Assembly (NCBI GenBank): GCA_944382705.1
Contig: CALWNE010000051.1
Location: 1 to 37,480 of the forward strand
DNA length: 37,480 nucleotides
Source: an uncultured Allofournierella sp.
GTDB taxonomy: Bacteria; Bacillota; Clostridia; Oscillospirales; Ruminococcaceae
Direction: 5' to 3'
Each line of letters opens with the position of its first letter. Position 1 is the stretch's first letter. The position numbers were made by a program, and so were the translations under genes. Positions 7,234-15,389 of the stretch are shown piece by piece. A model generated the notes under the pieces. The model did not search any database, was not told where the DNA came from, and was given only the letters and a program-made list of their open reading frames with translations.

Positions 7234-8004
7234 TTAAGGAATTTCGGGACTTTGCGCCAAAAAAGCCCGCAGCTTTTCGGTTTTGGGGTTCTCAAAAATT
7301 TCCTGGGGGGTGCCTTGCTCCAAAATCACACCATCCGCCATAAACAACACCCGATCGGATACCTGCCGGGCAAACTCCAGTTCATGGGTTACCACAATCA
7401 TGGTGGTATTCTGCGCTTTTAGCTGGCGCAGTACACGCAGCACCTCCCGGGTAAGTTCCGGGTCCAGTGCACTGGTGGGCTCGTCAAAACACAGGATATC
7501 CGGCTCCATGGCCAGGGCACGGGCAATGGCCACCCGCTGCTGCTGACCGCCGGAAAGCTGGCAGGGATAGTGATTCAATCGGTCCTGCAAGCCCACCTGG
7601 GTAAGCAGCAGGCGGCTTTTTTCCTCCAGCCGCTGCTGCTCCTGCCGGGTTAGTTTTTTGTTCCGTTTGGCTTGCAGCTGGGGTGCCAGCATCACATTTT
7701 GCAGCGCTGTGTATTGGGGAAACAGGTGAAACCCCTGGAACACCAGGCCCATGTGCAGCCGCTGGCTGGCTTCCACGGTTTTTTGGCCGGTCTGCCACAG
7801 GGTTTTGCCGTTGAGCAAGATGCGGCCCCGGTCCGCTGTTTCCAAAAAGTTTAAGCAGCGCAGCAGGGTGGTTTTGCCGCTGCCGGAGGACCCCAGGATG
7901 GAAAGCACCTGCCCCTGCTCCAGGGTAAAGCTTACATCCGCCAGCACCCGGGTGCTGCCAAAGTTTTTTTGCAACTGTTCTACCTGTAACATACGCCCAC
8001 TCAT
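7234..8004 (-). CDS. Polar amino-acid ABC transporter, ATP-binding protein
   Basis: A 256-residue ABC ATPase of the GlnQ/HisP class, peripheral to the inner face of the membrane. Walker A is GSSGSGKTT (about 38-46), signature LSGGQQQR, Walker B ILCFDEPTSALDPEL with the D-loop, and the switch His is in VVTHELEFARQ. The start at 8004 overlaps the permease stop as ATGA, a coupling arrangement; ATG at 7992 (four residues shorter, beginning MLQVEQL) is an equally good candidate because the only SD-like AAAGGA is too close to the first ATG. It is last in the order binding protein - permease - ATPase. It powers uptake of an amino acid whose identity cannot be told from the sequence. Confidence 0.93.
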   Translation of the reverse strand: MSGRMLQVEQLQKNFGSTRVLADVSFTLEQGQVLSILGSSGSGKTTLLRCLNFLETADRGRILLNGKTLWQTGQKTVEASQRLHMGLVFQGFHLFPQYTALQNVMLAPQLQAKRNKKLTRQEQQRLEEKSRLLLTQVGLQDRLNHYPCQLSGGQQQRVAIARALAMEPDILCFDEPTSALDPELTREVLRVLRQLKAQNTTMIVVTHELEFARQVSDRVLFMADGVILEQGTPQEIFENPKTEKLRAFLAQSPEIP

Positions 8005-8648
8005 CCTTTAAAAAATTCCATCTTCTGCTCTGCTTTGCGGAACAGAAGGGTGACCACGCCGCTGAACACCAGATAAAACACACCGGTGTAAAACAGGGGC
8101 CAGATCAAACCATATTGAGCAAAATGCTCTGCCTCTTTCAGCAGTTCCACCACACCAATCACCCGTGCCAGAGAGGTATCCTTAATAAGGGTAATTACCT
8201 CATTGCTCATGGCGGGCAGAATGCGCTTAACCACCTGAAGCAGCACCACCCGGAAAAAAATCTCCCGCCGGGTCATGCCCAGCACCAGCCCGGCTTCGTA
8301 CTGACTGTTGGAAATGCTTTGAATGCCGCCCCGGTAAATTTCCGAAAAATAGGCCGCATAGTTGATTACAAAGGCTGTAAGGGCCGGAACCATGCGAGAG
8401 GGGCCAGTCTGGATGCCAAACACCAGGCCCGGCACATAAAACACCACAAAAATCTGAAGCATTAGTGGGGTGCCCCGTATCACCCACACAAAGGTGCGGG
8501 TAAGCCAGCGCAGGGGGGCCAACTGGCTCATGGAGCCCATGGCTACCACCAGCCCCAGGGGAATCGCCAGCAACAAAGTAACAAAAAACAAAACACAGGT
8601 GCTGCCAAACCCCTGCAACAGGGTGATGTTTACCTGCCAAAAATCCAT
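8001..8648 (-). CDS. Polar amino-acid ABC transporter, permease
   Basis: A 215-residue inner-membrane protein of the HisM/GlnP family with about five hydrophobic segments (first at 12-35). The family loop that contacts the ATPase is visible as GIQSISNSQYEAGLVLGMTRREIFFRVVLLQ (in short: EAGLVLGMT), and TLIKDTSLARVIGVVEL is the usual stretch near the C terminus. A single permease gene suggests a homodimer. ATG at 8648 follows AAAGGAGAAAG. It lies 30 bp after the binding-protein gene and overlaps the ATPase start by four bases. Confidence 0.93.
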   Translation of the reverse strand: MDFWQVNITLLQGFGSTCVLFFVTLLLAIPLGLVVAMGSMSQLAPLRWLTRTFVWVIRGTPLMLQIFVVFYVPGLVFGIQTGPSRMVPALTAFVINYAAYFSEIYRGGIQSISNSQYEAGLVLGMTRREIFFRVVLLQVVKRILPAMSNEVITLIKDTSLARVIGVVELLKEAEHFAQYGLIWPLFYTGVFYLVFSGVVTLLFRKAEQKMEFFKG

Positions 8649-8678
8649 GACTGCTTTCTCCTTTCCACGCTTGGTGGA

Positions 8679-9479
8679 TTACTGGCCCTTCAGGGTAACC
8701 ATAACCGAGGGATATTTTTCTGCCAATTGGGCAATGACACCTTCGTTTGCCAGCTCCTGCAATGCCTGGTTGACCTTTTCCACCGTTACAGGGCTGTTTT
8801 TCCGAAAGCCGATTCCGTATTCTTCTTTGGAAAGCTCGATGCCGGGCACCACCATCAAATCCTGGTAGTCGGTGCCTTCGCCTACGCTGGAGTTTGCCAT
8901 AACGCCGTCAATGATGGCCACATCCAGGGTGCCTGCCTTCAGTTCCAGCAGGGTGTTGCGCTGGGCGGTCAGGCTGGTGCAGTTGGCCTTGCTAAGTACA
9001 GAATCTGCCTTTACAGTTGCCTCACCGGCACTGCCAGCTTCCACGCCAATGCGGGCGTTTTCCATATCTTCCACCGTTTTGTAAAGGTCTGCATCCGCTT
9101 TACGGATGACACAGGCTTGATAATTTTCGCTGTAAGGTACCGAAAAATCAATGGAGTCCTTCAGTTCCTCCAAAATGGTCATGCCGTTCCAGGCACAGTC
9201 GATTTTTTTGGAGTTCAGCTCCAGCAGTTTGTTTTCCCAGTCGATTTCCACAAACTCCGGCTCCACGCCCAGCTTTGCGCACACTGCCTGAGCCAGCTCG
9301 GTATCAAACCCGGTCAGGGTGCCGGTTTCGTCCACATAGTTCATGGGTTCAAAGATGGTATAGCCAATGACCAGGGTTCCCTTTTGTTGAATGTAGTCCC
9401 AATCTGACGCCTGCTTACCGCAGCCTGCCAGCATTCCAACACTCAGCAGGCCCACTGCTGCTTTTTGCCACCACTTCAT
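8679..9479 (-). CDS. Amino-acid ABC transporter substrate-binding lipoprotein
   Basis: A family-3 solute-binding protein of 266 residues anchored to the outer face of the membrane. The signal peptide ends in a lipobox LAGC with the lipidated Cys at residue 20. The body has the family stretches GTLVIGYTIFEPMNY, GFDTELAQAVCAKLG, and the hinge-lobe motif VIDGVMA near 190. ATG at 9479 is chosen over the in-frame TTG at 9485 because the AAAGGAG at 9489-9495 is nine bases from the ATG but only three from the TTG. It is the first gene of the importer operon and has its own promoter. Ligand specificity is not readable; cystine-, glutamine- and general polar amino-acid proteins look alike. Confidence 0.92.
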   Translation of the reverse strand: MKWWQKAAVGLLSVGMLAGCGKQASDWDYIQQKGTLVIGYTIFEPMNYVDETGTLTGFDTELAQAVCAKLGVEPEFVEIDWENKLLELNSKKIDCAWNGMTILEELKDSIDFSVPYSENYQACVIRKADADLYKTVEDMENARIGVEAGSAGEATVKADSVLSKANCTSLTAQRNTLLELKAGTLDVAIIDGVMANSSVGEGTDYQDLMVVPGIELSKEEYGIGFRKNSPVTVEKVNQALQELANEGVIAQLAEKYPSVMVTLKGQ

Positions 9480-9543
9480 ACTCAAGCACTCCTTTTTATT
9501 TAAGTTGATTCAAGCTTAACTCTTTATCGCTTTATTGTATTAA

Positions 9544-9571
9544 ATTATACCACGCAAAAAAGAGAATGCAA
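9544..9571 (-). promoter_or_regulatory. promoter of the amino-acid importer operon
   Basis: Minus strand: TTGCAT (9571-9566), 16-bp spacer, TATAAT (9549-9544). It drives the binding protein, permease and ATPase genes, independent of the DUF3048 genes upstream. Confidence 0.65.
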
Positions 9572-9614
9572 GCCTTTTTTCAAAGTTTTGCATCCTCGTT
9601 GATTGTTTGAGCCA

Positions 9615-10922
9615 TCAGGGGGCAGGTTCCTGGGGGGCTTCGGTGGCCTGTTCGGCCTGTTCGGCCTGTTCCGGTGCAGGTTCCGGCGTAATTTCCGGGG
9701 TAGGCTCTGGGGTGGGTTCCGGAGTGGGTTCCGGAGTGGGTTCCGGGGTAGGCTCCGGCGTAGGTTCCGGGGTGGGGCTTGGGGTAGCCACCGGCGTGGG
9801 AATAGGTTCCGGCGCAGCGGGCAGAGTTTGCGCTGTGCCGTCCTGCCCCAGCACTGCCAGGGCTTGGCCTTCAAAGCCGCCATACAGGCCCAGGTAGGTG
9901 CGGCCCGGCTCTACCGTAAGGAGGGTTCCGTTTTGATGATACAGTGCCAGGGGCTGGCTTTCGGTGCCTTTTTCCCACCGGATTATCTCATAGCCGCCCT
10001 TGCTGAGATAGACCCCCTCGCCGCCGCTCAGGTCATACTGGCGGGTAGCGCCATTGTCCTTGTAGCCACTGGAGGCCATCAGCAGCAGTACATTGGTAAA
10101 GCTTGCCTGGGTTTCTCCTTCGGTTTTGTTTGCATCGGTTTGGGGCAAAAGCTGATCGCCCTGTACCGTGTACAGCCGATACTCTCCCAGTGCTTGGTCA
10201 TAAGCCAGCTGGGTGGTTCTTTGGGCGCCGTAGGTAATTTGCAGGCTGCCGCCCTGGGTGTTTTGGGGGGCAGACCCCTGGGCAAAGGCAAAAAAGCTTG
10301 CCGTTTGGCCGTTTTTTTCCATACCATAGGTGGAAAGGCCGTTGTTTACCCCGGTGGTGTGGGTATACCAGCTGTACTGCTCCGGCACCGTCTTGGCCCG
10401 CTCCCAGTCCAGGTCAAAGCTGAGAGTGCCTATGTATGTGCCATTCAGGTGGGGCAAATTGAAGTAGTTCAAAAAATTCTCGCTGTATACCTCGGTGCCA
10501 ATCATGGACCAAATGGGCTGGCTGGACAGGGTGAGCTGCAAAAACAAATCCCGCCCCTGGCCCACCGGGCCCACCTTGGGCAGCGCGTCGGTTCCGTCGT
10601 AAAGGGCCATCAGCCAGCTGCCCTGTCCTTCGGTGTTGGCTTCCAGCAAAATCTGGGCATCTGCAATGCCCCACTGGGGCAGTGCAGCCGGTGTGTTGTA
10701 CAGCATAATCCCCACCGGACGGCTGCCGGCAGCGGCTGTGGGCAGCCCACTGAGGGGACTGAGCCCCTGTTCCGCCTGGGCGGTGCTGGGAGCAGGTGTT
10801 TGGGCAGCGGCAGTCTGCTCTGCCTGCTGGGTGGCAGCGGAGGAGGCTGCATGGGCACTGGCGCAGCCTGCCAGCAGCAACAGGGCAAGGGCCGCTGACG
10901 CAATTTTAAGCCTAGGATTCAT
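9615..10922 (-). CDS. DUF3048-like (YerB-type) lipoprotein with Pro-Thr-Glu repeat tail
   Basis: A 435-residue lipoprotein: signal peptide with LAGC lipobox (Cys20), a Ser/Ala/Gln-rich linker to about 55, a DUF3048-type body (about 55-365), and a low-complexity tail of PEPT units (about 380-415) likely to be a rigid spacer. It aligns by eye with its downstream-numbered neighbour at 11004: GIADAQILLEANTEGQGSWLMALY corresponds to that protein's GLSAADILFE...TRFMALF, but the conserved GPIRSAR of YerB proteins is changed to GPVGQGRD. It is therefore a diverged paralogue, and a changed activity is plausible. ATG at 10922 follows AAAGGAG. Function of the family is not known; an extracytoplasmic wall-related role is only a guess. 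Confidence 0.8.
   Translation of the reverse strand: MNPRLKIASAALALLLLAGCASAHAASSAATQQAEQTAAAQTPAPSTAQAEQGLSPLSGLPTAAAGSRPVGIMLYNTPAALPQWGIADAQILLEANTEGQGSWLMALYDGTDALPKVGPVGQGRDLFLQLTLSSQPIWSMIGTEVYSENFLNYFNLPHLNGTYIGTLSFDLDWERAKTVPEQYSWYTHTTGVNNGLSTYGMEKNGQTASFFAFAQGSAPQNTQGGSLQITYGAQRTTQLAYDQALGEYRLYTVQGDQLLPQTDANKTEGETQASFTNVLLLMASSGYKDNGATRQYDLSGGEGVYLSKGGYEIIRWEKGTESQPLALYHQNGTLLTVEPGRTYLGLYGGFEGQALAVLGQDGTAQTLPAAPEPIPTPVATPSPTPEPTPEPTPEPTPEPTPEPTPEPTPEITPEPAPEQAEQAEQATEAPQEPAP
9678..9785 (-). repeat. Pro-Glu-Pro-Thr coding repeat
   Basis: Tandem 12-bp units (GGTTCCGGAGTG and variants on the plus strand) encode about eight PEPT/TPEP units in the lipoprotein tail. Such tracts readily gain or lose units. 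Confidence 0.8.
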
Positions 10923-10950
10923 GGAGTTCGCTCCTTTTACAGCAGAAAAT

Positions 10951-10985
10951 CCATCCCGCCTGCCCGGTCAGGACAAACGGGATGG
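10951..10985 (-). terminator. possible terminator/attenuator between the two DUF3048 genes
   Basis: CCATCCCG / CGGGATGG stem with a 19-nt loop; on the minus strand it is followed by ATTTTCTG. The T run is weak, so partial read-through into the second DUF3048 gene is likely. Confidence 0.4.
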
Positions 10986-11003
10986 TGGTTGATGGAAATG
11001 AAA

Positions 11004-12215
11004 TTAATCGTCAGCTTCCTGGAAGGTTTCGCTGGTGGGGGCTTCTTGCACATTCTGTGCGCCAGCCAGCGGCTCCCACTTAAATGCCTCTGCCTCGTCG
11101 ATGTCCACCACGGTTACATAGCTCTTGCCGCAGTTTACCTGCAAGGGCTCCTCGGTGTCAAAGGTTACCAGGCGCAGGGCTTCCAGGTCGGTGCCTTTCT
11201 GCCAGCGAATCTTTTCGATTTTGCCGCCGTAGCAATAGTAGCCTACGCCACCCCAGCTGTACTCTGCGTACTGCAAATCCTTGGCTTCGTGGCCGGGATA
11301 GGTGTACATATCCGTAAACAGAACAATCACATTGTCAAAGGCCAGCTGCTGGTCGTTGTTTTCGTCCACCGTGGGGCGGTAGGCGCCCAGGCTGGAATAA
11401 TACTGGGACATATTGTACACGCCCAGGGAAGCATCGTAGTCAAACTGGGTGCGGTAGCTGTCGGAATGACGGATGGTTACACGCTCGGCGGTGTTGTCCC
11501 CCTCAATAAAGTTGCCGGCGGGAATCTGGGCAGGGTCCCGGTAATCCACAAAGTCAAAGAAGGTGGAGCTGTAGCTTCGGCGGTCGTCCACCCCTGCGCT
11601 TTGGATATACTGGGCGATATGCTCGCCGTCGGTGTAGGCAGTGTGCTCGGTGTCCACCGTGTTGCCCGCCCAGTTTACCCGGTTGAGCTTGCGGTAAATC
11701 AGGCCCTGGGCGTACTTGCCCTCCAGGTTCCACTCATCGTAATCGTACTTATCAATATAGGTGGTCTGCACCACGCTTTCGCCCACATGCACATAGAGGG
11801 GCTGCCAGGGCAGCACCAGGCGGAAGAACTGGTCACGGGCCGAACGGATTGGCCCAATTTCCGGAATCTGGTTATAATCCGTAAACAAGGCCATAAAGCG
11901 GGTAATGCCGCCTTCCACCTTGATTTCAAACAGGATGTCCGCCGCCGAAAGACCACGCTGCGGGCGGCAAACCTGAATGTTGTTTACCATGACAGCGGTA
12001 ATCCGCTCGCCTTCGGGGTAATCGGCGTCCTTTTCGTAGCCGGTAAGGGCTGCTGCCTCATAGGGCTGCGCAGTGGGTTCCGGGGTTGATTCGGAGGCTT
12101 GGGAGGTGCCTGTGGCACCGCTCTGGGGCTGGTTGGTGGTATTGCCGCCACCGCAGCCGGTGAGCATACCCGCCGCCAGAATGAATGCCAGGGTTAAACC
12201 AATGATACGCTTCAT
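11004..12215 (-). CDS. DUF3048 (YerB-type) lipoprotein
   Basis: A 403-residue lipoprotein. The signal peptide ends in lipobox LTGC (Cys21), then a Gln/Ser/Pro/Thr-rich linker and a full DUF3048 body: VMVNNIQVCRPQRGLSAADI, EGGITRFMALF and IGPIRSARDQFF are the family hallmarks, and the second half has the matching C-terminal subdomain (VIVLFTDMYTY, GKIEKIRWQKG). Family members such as B. subtilis YerB have no established function. The open frame continues to 12305, but ATG at 12215 is right because the signal peptide starts there and GGAGAG precedes it. It is first of a tandem pair; the second copy, 81 bp on, is more diverged. Confidence 0.88.
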   Translation of the reverse strand: MKRIIGLTLAFILAAGMLTGCGGGNTTNQPQSGATGTSQASESTPEPTAQPYEAAALTGYEKDADYPEGERITAVMVNNIQVCRPQRGLSAADILFEIKVEGGITRFMALFTDYNQIPEIGPIRSARDQFFRLVLPWQPLYVHVGESVVQTTYIDKYDYDEWNLEGKYAQGLIYRKLNRVNWAGNTVDTEHTAYTDGEHIAQYIQSAGVDDRRSYSSTFFDFVDYRDPAQIPAGNFIEGDNTAERVTIRHSDSYRTQFDYDASLGVYNMSQYYSSLGAYRPTVDENNDQQLAFDNVIVLFTDMYTYPGHEAKDLQYAEYSWGGVGYYCYGGKIEKIRWQKGTDLEALRLVTFDTEEPLQVNCGKSYVTVVDIDEAEAFKWEPLAGAQNVQEAPTSETFQEADD

Positions 12216-12313
12216 AGAATTCTCTCCATCTTTTTTATTTGTATTCCTGGGGGAATGCAGTGCAAAGGCCGGAGCAGCCCTCCGGCCTATAAAATCCATC
12301 TTCATGCTGTTTT

Positions 12314-12342
12314 ATTGTACTCCACTCTCAGACTGCTGTAAA
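12314..12342 (-). promoter_or_regulatory. proximal promoter of the DUF3048 pair
   Basis: Minus strand: TTTACA (12342-12337), 17-bp spacer, TACAAT (12319-12314). Leader of about 90 nt. Confidence 0.6.
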
Positions 12343-12567
12343 GGATGTGCGCAAAATTCATACAACATTCCCTGCTTGCAGGTTCCTTGCTGCATCCGGC
12401 ACGGCTTTTGCGGGCTTTGGCCCACCGCAGCTGCACAGCCCTTGGGGCCATGCGCGGGCTTACAGCACGCCGCTGTGGCTATTGTGGATGTATGGCCAAG
12501 CAGGTATACAGCCAAACAGGCCCGGTTTGGAGTTGTTCTTTTTAACCTGAACGATCTGTACTCCTTT

Positions 12568-12596
12568 ATCATACTCAATCTTTGCTTTTTTGTAAA
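12568..12596 (-). promoter_or_regulatory. distal minus-strand promoter with no assigned gene
   Basis: TTTACA (12596-12591), 17-bp spacer, TATGAT (12573-12568). Its transcript would begin next to AAAGGAG and run about 220 nt before the proximal promoter. It may give a long alternative leader for the DUF3048 gene or a short separate RNA or peptide. Confidence 0.5.
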
Positions 12597-12778
12597 CACT
12601 TTGTAATTTTTGGACGGTTAAATTTTCTCCGCAAGCCTTGTGCATCTTTCCCATTTTGTTTTTATGGCGGGGCTGCGCTCTGCTTGGTGGAATCCCCCTG
12701 TTTGGGGATTTTGAGGCGAGCCGTCAAAAAGCCTTGCCGGGTACGGGTGCCGCCTTTGAATGCACCCTGTACAGAACG

Positions 12779-12822
12779 CAAAAAAGCAACAGACCGCCAA
12801 CCTGAGTTGACGGCCTGTTGCC
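12779..12822 (-). terminator. terminator of tRNA-Lys
   Basis: GCAACAG...CTGTTGC arms with G-U pairs (12786-12822) followed on the minus strand by six T. Confidence 0.8.
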
Positions 12823-12828
12823 TTTGTT

Positions 12829-12904
12829 TGGTGAGCTATCGGAGACTCGAACTCCGGACCCTCTGATTAAAAGTCAGATGCTCTACCGACTGAGCTAATA
12901 GCTC
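12829..12904 (-). tRNA. tRNA-Lys (anticodon TTT)
   Basis: A 76-nt cloverleaf on the minus strand: acceptor GAGCTAT / ATAGCTC (7 bp), D arm GCTC/GAGC with AGTCGGTA loop, anticodon stem TCTGA/TCAGA with loop CTTTTAA (anticodon TTT, Lys), variable GGGTC, T arm CGGAG/CTCCG with TTCGAGT loop, discriminator A and encoded CCA. It is a single tRNA gene with its own promoter and terminator, downstream of thrS on the same strand. Confidence 0.97.
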
Positions 12905-12948
12905 TCACCAGTGCTTCGCTTTCAAGCTCTCGCCTGACAGCGTAGTTT

Positions 12949-13013
12949 ATTATAGCAGTGATTTTTTAATTCGTCAATAGATTTTTTAAATTTTTTTATT
13001 TTTATTTTTTATC
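12949..13013 (-). promoter_or_regulatory. strong promoter of tRNA-Lys with A-tract UP-like element
   Basis: Minus strand: TTGACG (12977-12972), 17-bp spacer, TATAAT (12954-12949). Immediately upstream (12978-13013) lie closely spaced A runs of 5-7, the composition of an alpha-CTD-binding UP element, as expected for a stable-RNA promoter. Confidence 0.75.
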
Positions 13014-13037
13014 CCCCTTTTTTAGCCCGTTTTTTGC

Positions 13038-13080
13038 AAAAAAGCCCCGCTGCACCAAAGGGGGTACAGCGGGGCTTTTT
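13038..13080 (-). terminator. terminator of thrS
   Basis: GCCCCGCTG / CAGCGGGGC stem flanked by A and T runs; six T follow on the minus strand, 38 bp after the thrS stop. Confidence 0.85.
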
Positions 13081-13117
13081 GCCTGTTGTTTGGGCCGGGT
13101 TTTGGGGGATTTTTTGC

Positions 13118-15052
13118 TTACCGGGCCTTGGTGGCAATTTCGGTGAGAATCTGGCCCAGGAAGGCTTCGGGGGTCATGACGCCGCCCTTTTCCTCCTTGC
13201 GGGCACGGACGGCCACCATGCCTTCCTCCATCTCCTTGTCGCCCACTACCAGCATGTAGGGAATCTTTTTCAGCTGGGCTTCACGAATCTTGTAGCCCAT
13301 CTTTTCGCTGCGGTAGTCGGTATCCACACGAATGCCGGCGGCCTCCAGCTGCTGGTGCAGCTTGCGGGCGTACTCGTGCTGGCGCTCGGTGATGGGGATA
13401 ATCTCCACCTGGGTGGGCATCAGCCAGGTGGGCAGGGCACCGGCGTATTTTTCCAGCAGCAGGGCCAGGGTACGCTCGTAGCAGCCCACCGAGGTGCGGT
13501 GGATGATGTAGGGAATGTGCTCCTGGCCATCCTCGCCCACATAGCTCATGCCAAACTTTTCGGCCAGCAGCATATCAATCTGGATGGTGATGAGGGTATC
13601 TTCCTTGCCGAATACATTCTTAATCTGAATGTCCAGCTTGGGGCCGTAGAAGGCGGCTTCGTCCACGCCTACCTTGTATTCCAGGCCCAGATGGTCCAAA
13701 ATCTTGCCCATCATGCTCTGGGCTTCCTCCCACTGCTGGGGGGTGCCTTCGTACTTATCCTTCCGGTTGGGGTCCCACTGGCTAAAGCGGTAGCTTACAT
13801 CCTCGCCCAGGCCCAGGGTGTCCAGCATCTCCTTGGCCAGCTCCAGGCAGCCGCGGAACTCCTCCTCCAGCTGGTCGGGACGGATAATCAAATGGCCTTC
13901 ACTGATGGTGAACTGACGCACACGAATCAAACCGTGCATCTCGCCGGAGTCCTCGTTGCGGAACAGGGTGGAGGTCTCGCCAAGGCGCATGGGCAGGTCA
14001 CGGTAGCTGCGCTTGCGGTTCAGGTAGACCTGATACTGGAAGGGGCAGGTCATGGGCCGCAGGGCAAAGCACTCCTTGGTTTCGTCCTCTGCATCGCCCA
14101 GAATGAACATACCGTCCCGGTAGTGGTCCCAGTGGCCGCTGATTTTGTACAAATCCCGCTTGGCCATGAGGGGGGTTTTGGTGAGCTGGTAGCCCCGCTT
14201 CTGCTCGGTGTCCTCCACCCAGCGCTGCAGCAGCTGAATCACCCGGCTGCCGTTGGGCAGCAGAATGGGCAGGCCCTGGCCGATGGTGTCCACAGTGGTA
14301 AAGTACTCCAGCTCACGGCCAATCTTGTTGTGGTCCCGCTTGAGGGCTTCTTCCTGCTGTGCCACATAGGCTTCCAGCTCGCTTGCCTTGGGGAATGCAA
14401 TGCCGTACACACGGCACAGGCGGTCCTTGCTGGAGTCGCCCCGCCAGTAAGCACTGGTGGCCTGGAGCAGCTTAACGGCCTTTACAGTGCCGGTGCTCAT
14501 CAGGTGGGGGCCGGCGCACAGGTCGGTGTAATCACCCTGGGTGTACACACTCAGCTCCCAGCCTTTTTCGGCGTACTCCTCCAGCAGCTCCAGCTTGTAG
14601 GGCTGCTGGGCAAACAGGGTGCGGCCTTCTTCCAGGGTAATGATGCGCTTTTCGATGGGCAGGTCTGCCTTTACGATTTTTTTCATCTCGGCCTCGATGG
14701 CGGCAAAGTCATCGGGCACAAAGGGCTTTACGCCGCCCACATCGTAGTACCAGCCGTTTTCCAGCGCAGGGCCAATGCCGAAGTGCGCCTGGGGGTACAG
14801 GTGCTGGATGGCCTGGGCCATGATGTGTGCGCCGGTGTGCCAGAAGGCCTCCTTGCCTTCGGCATCCGCAAAGGTGAGGATTTCCAGGGCGCAGTCCTGG
14901 TTCAGCGGGGTGCGCAGGTCGCACACAACGCCATCCACCTTGGCGGCACAGGCGCTTTTGTACAGGCCCATGCCAATGCTCTTGGCCACCTGGGCAGGGG
15001 TAATGCCTGCTTCAAACTGCTGCAGGCTGCCTTTCAAATCAATGTTGATCAT
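13118..15052 (-). CDS. thrS: Threonine--tRNA ligase (ThrRS)
   Basis: Class II aminoacyl-tRNA synthetase of 644 residues, the usual bacterial length. Order: TGS domain at the N terminus (MINIDLKGSLQQFEAGITPA), the editing domain with HTGAHIMAQAIQHLYP (the HxxxH pair) and a later zinc-site Cys/His in LMSTGTV-type context, catalytic core with RPMTCPFQYQVY, RLGETSTLFRNEDSGEMHGL and the GCYERTLALLLE motif 3, then an anticodon-binding domain ending near the C terminus. The open frame runs on to 15181, but ATG at 15052 fits the family start and is preceded by GGGAGG. Upstream codons belong to the T-box leader. Expression should rise when tRNA-Thr is uncharged. Confidence 0.97.
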   Translation of the reverse strand: MINIDLKGSLQQFEAGITPAQVAKSIGMGLYKSACAAKVDGVVCDLRTPLNQDCALEILTFADAEGKEAFWHTGAHIMAQAIQHLYPQAHFGIGPALENGWYYDVGGVKPFVPDDFAAIEAEMKKIVKADLPIEKRIITLEEGRTLFAQQPYKLELLEEYAEKGWELSVYTQGDYTDLCAGPHLMSTGTVKAVKLLQATSAYWRGDSSKDRLCRVYGIAFPKASELEAYVAQQEEALKRDHNKIGRELEYFTTVDTIGQGLPILLPNGSRVIQLLQRWVEDTEQKRGYQLTKTPLMAKRDLYKISGHWDHYRDGMFILGDAEDETKECFALRPMTCPFQYQVYLNRKRSYRDLPMRLGETSTLFRNEDSGEMHGLIRVRQFTISEGHLIIRPDQLEEEFRGCLELAKEMLDTLGLGEDVSYRFSQWDPNRKDKYEGTPQQWEEAQSMMGKILDHLGLEYKVGVDEAAFYGPKLDIQIKNVFGKEDTLITIQIDMLLAEKFGMSYVGEDGQEHIPYIIHRTSVGCYERTLALLLEKYAGALPTWLMPTQVEIIPITERQHEYARKLHQQLEAAGIRVDTDYRSEKMGYKIREAQLKKIPYMLVVGDKEMEEGMVAVRARKEEKGGVMTPEAFLGQILTEIATKAR

Positions 15053-15101
15053 AAACGATTGCCTCCCGTTTTGGTACCGGGCAAACCGGTGTTTGCCCAA
15101 C

Positions 15102-15383
15102 AAAAAAATGCTCCATCCCGTATACAACACAACGGGATGAAGCATTTGCATACTCCACGGTTCCACCCGAATTGCACGCACAGCGTGCCCACTCGTTGGG
15201 GCGATAACGGGCCCGGCCCGGCAGGGGTTCGCCCCTGCACTCTGCGGTGGTAAGCATTGGGCCCCAAGCCAGGCGCAGCCGCTTTCAGCACCGGAGCGGG
15301 GCCAAAACCCTGCCGCCGGGCGGCGTTCTCTTTCGCAGTTGAAGGCCCGCTCATGTCCGCATCAGCGTTTTGCGGGATAGATT
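15102..15383 (-). promoter_or_regulatory. T-box leader of thrS (tRNA-Thr sensing)
   Basis: On the minus strand the T-box core GGGTGGAACCGTGG lies at 15168-15155, close to the consensus AGGGUGGNACCGCG. It is followed by a terminator (AAATGCTTCATCCCG paired to CGGGATGGAGCATTT, then T7; 15147-15102). Upstream, Stem I can close with GCGG / CCGC, placing a Thr codon ACC (15251-15249) followed by A at the specifier position. A further hairpin GGGCAAAC / GTTTGCCC (15079-15098) sits between terminator and ribosome binding site. The specifier reading is by eye; the T-box and terminator are clear. Confidence 0.9.
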
Positions 15384-15389
15384 ATCCCT

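Larger units (their letters stand above)
12216..12828. other. 613-bp non-coding stretch upstream of the DUF3048 gene
   Basis: Two minus-strand promoters (12314-12342 and 12568-12596) are visible, plus a small hairpin AATCCCC / GGGGATT (12691-12710) and the tRNA-Lys terminator at the right end. Open frames here (for example a Cys-rich 95-codon minus frame at 12312-12599) lack a convincing ribosome binding site at their start, so I do not call a gene. Confidence 0.5.

Noticed and set aside
9550..9582. A-run/T-run pair as a terminator for the PEPT-tailed lipoprotein gene
   Set aside because: The arms pair poorly and overlap the promoter of the importer operon.
12312..12599. Cys-rich 95-codon minus-strand frame that could be a peptide precursor
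   Set aside because: No ribosome binding site at its start codons, odd composition, and it spans a promoter. Kept only as an unexplained transcript.
13034..15253. 739-codon plus-strand open frame opposite thrS
   Set aside because: It is the shadow of thrS and runs through its terminator and T-box leader.
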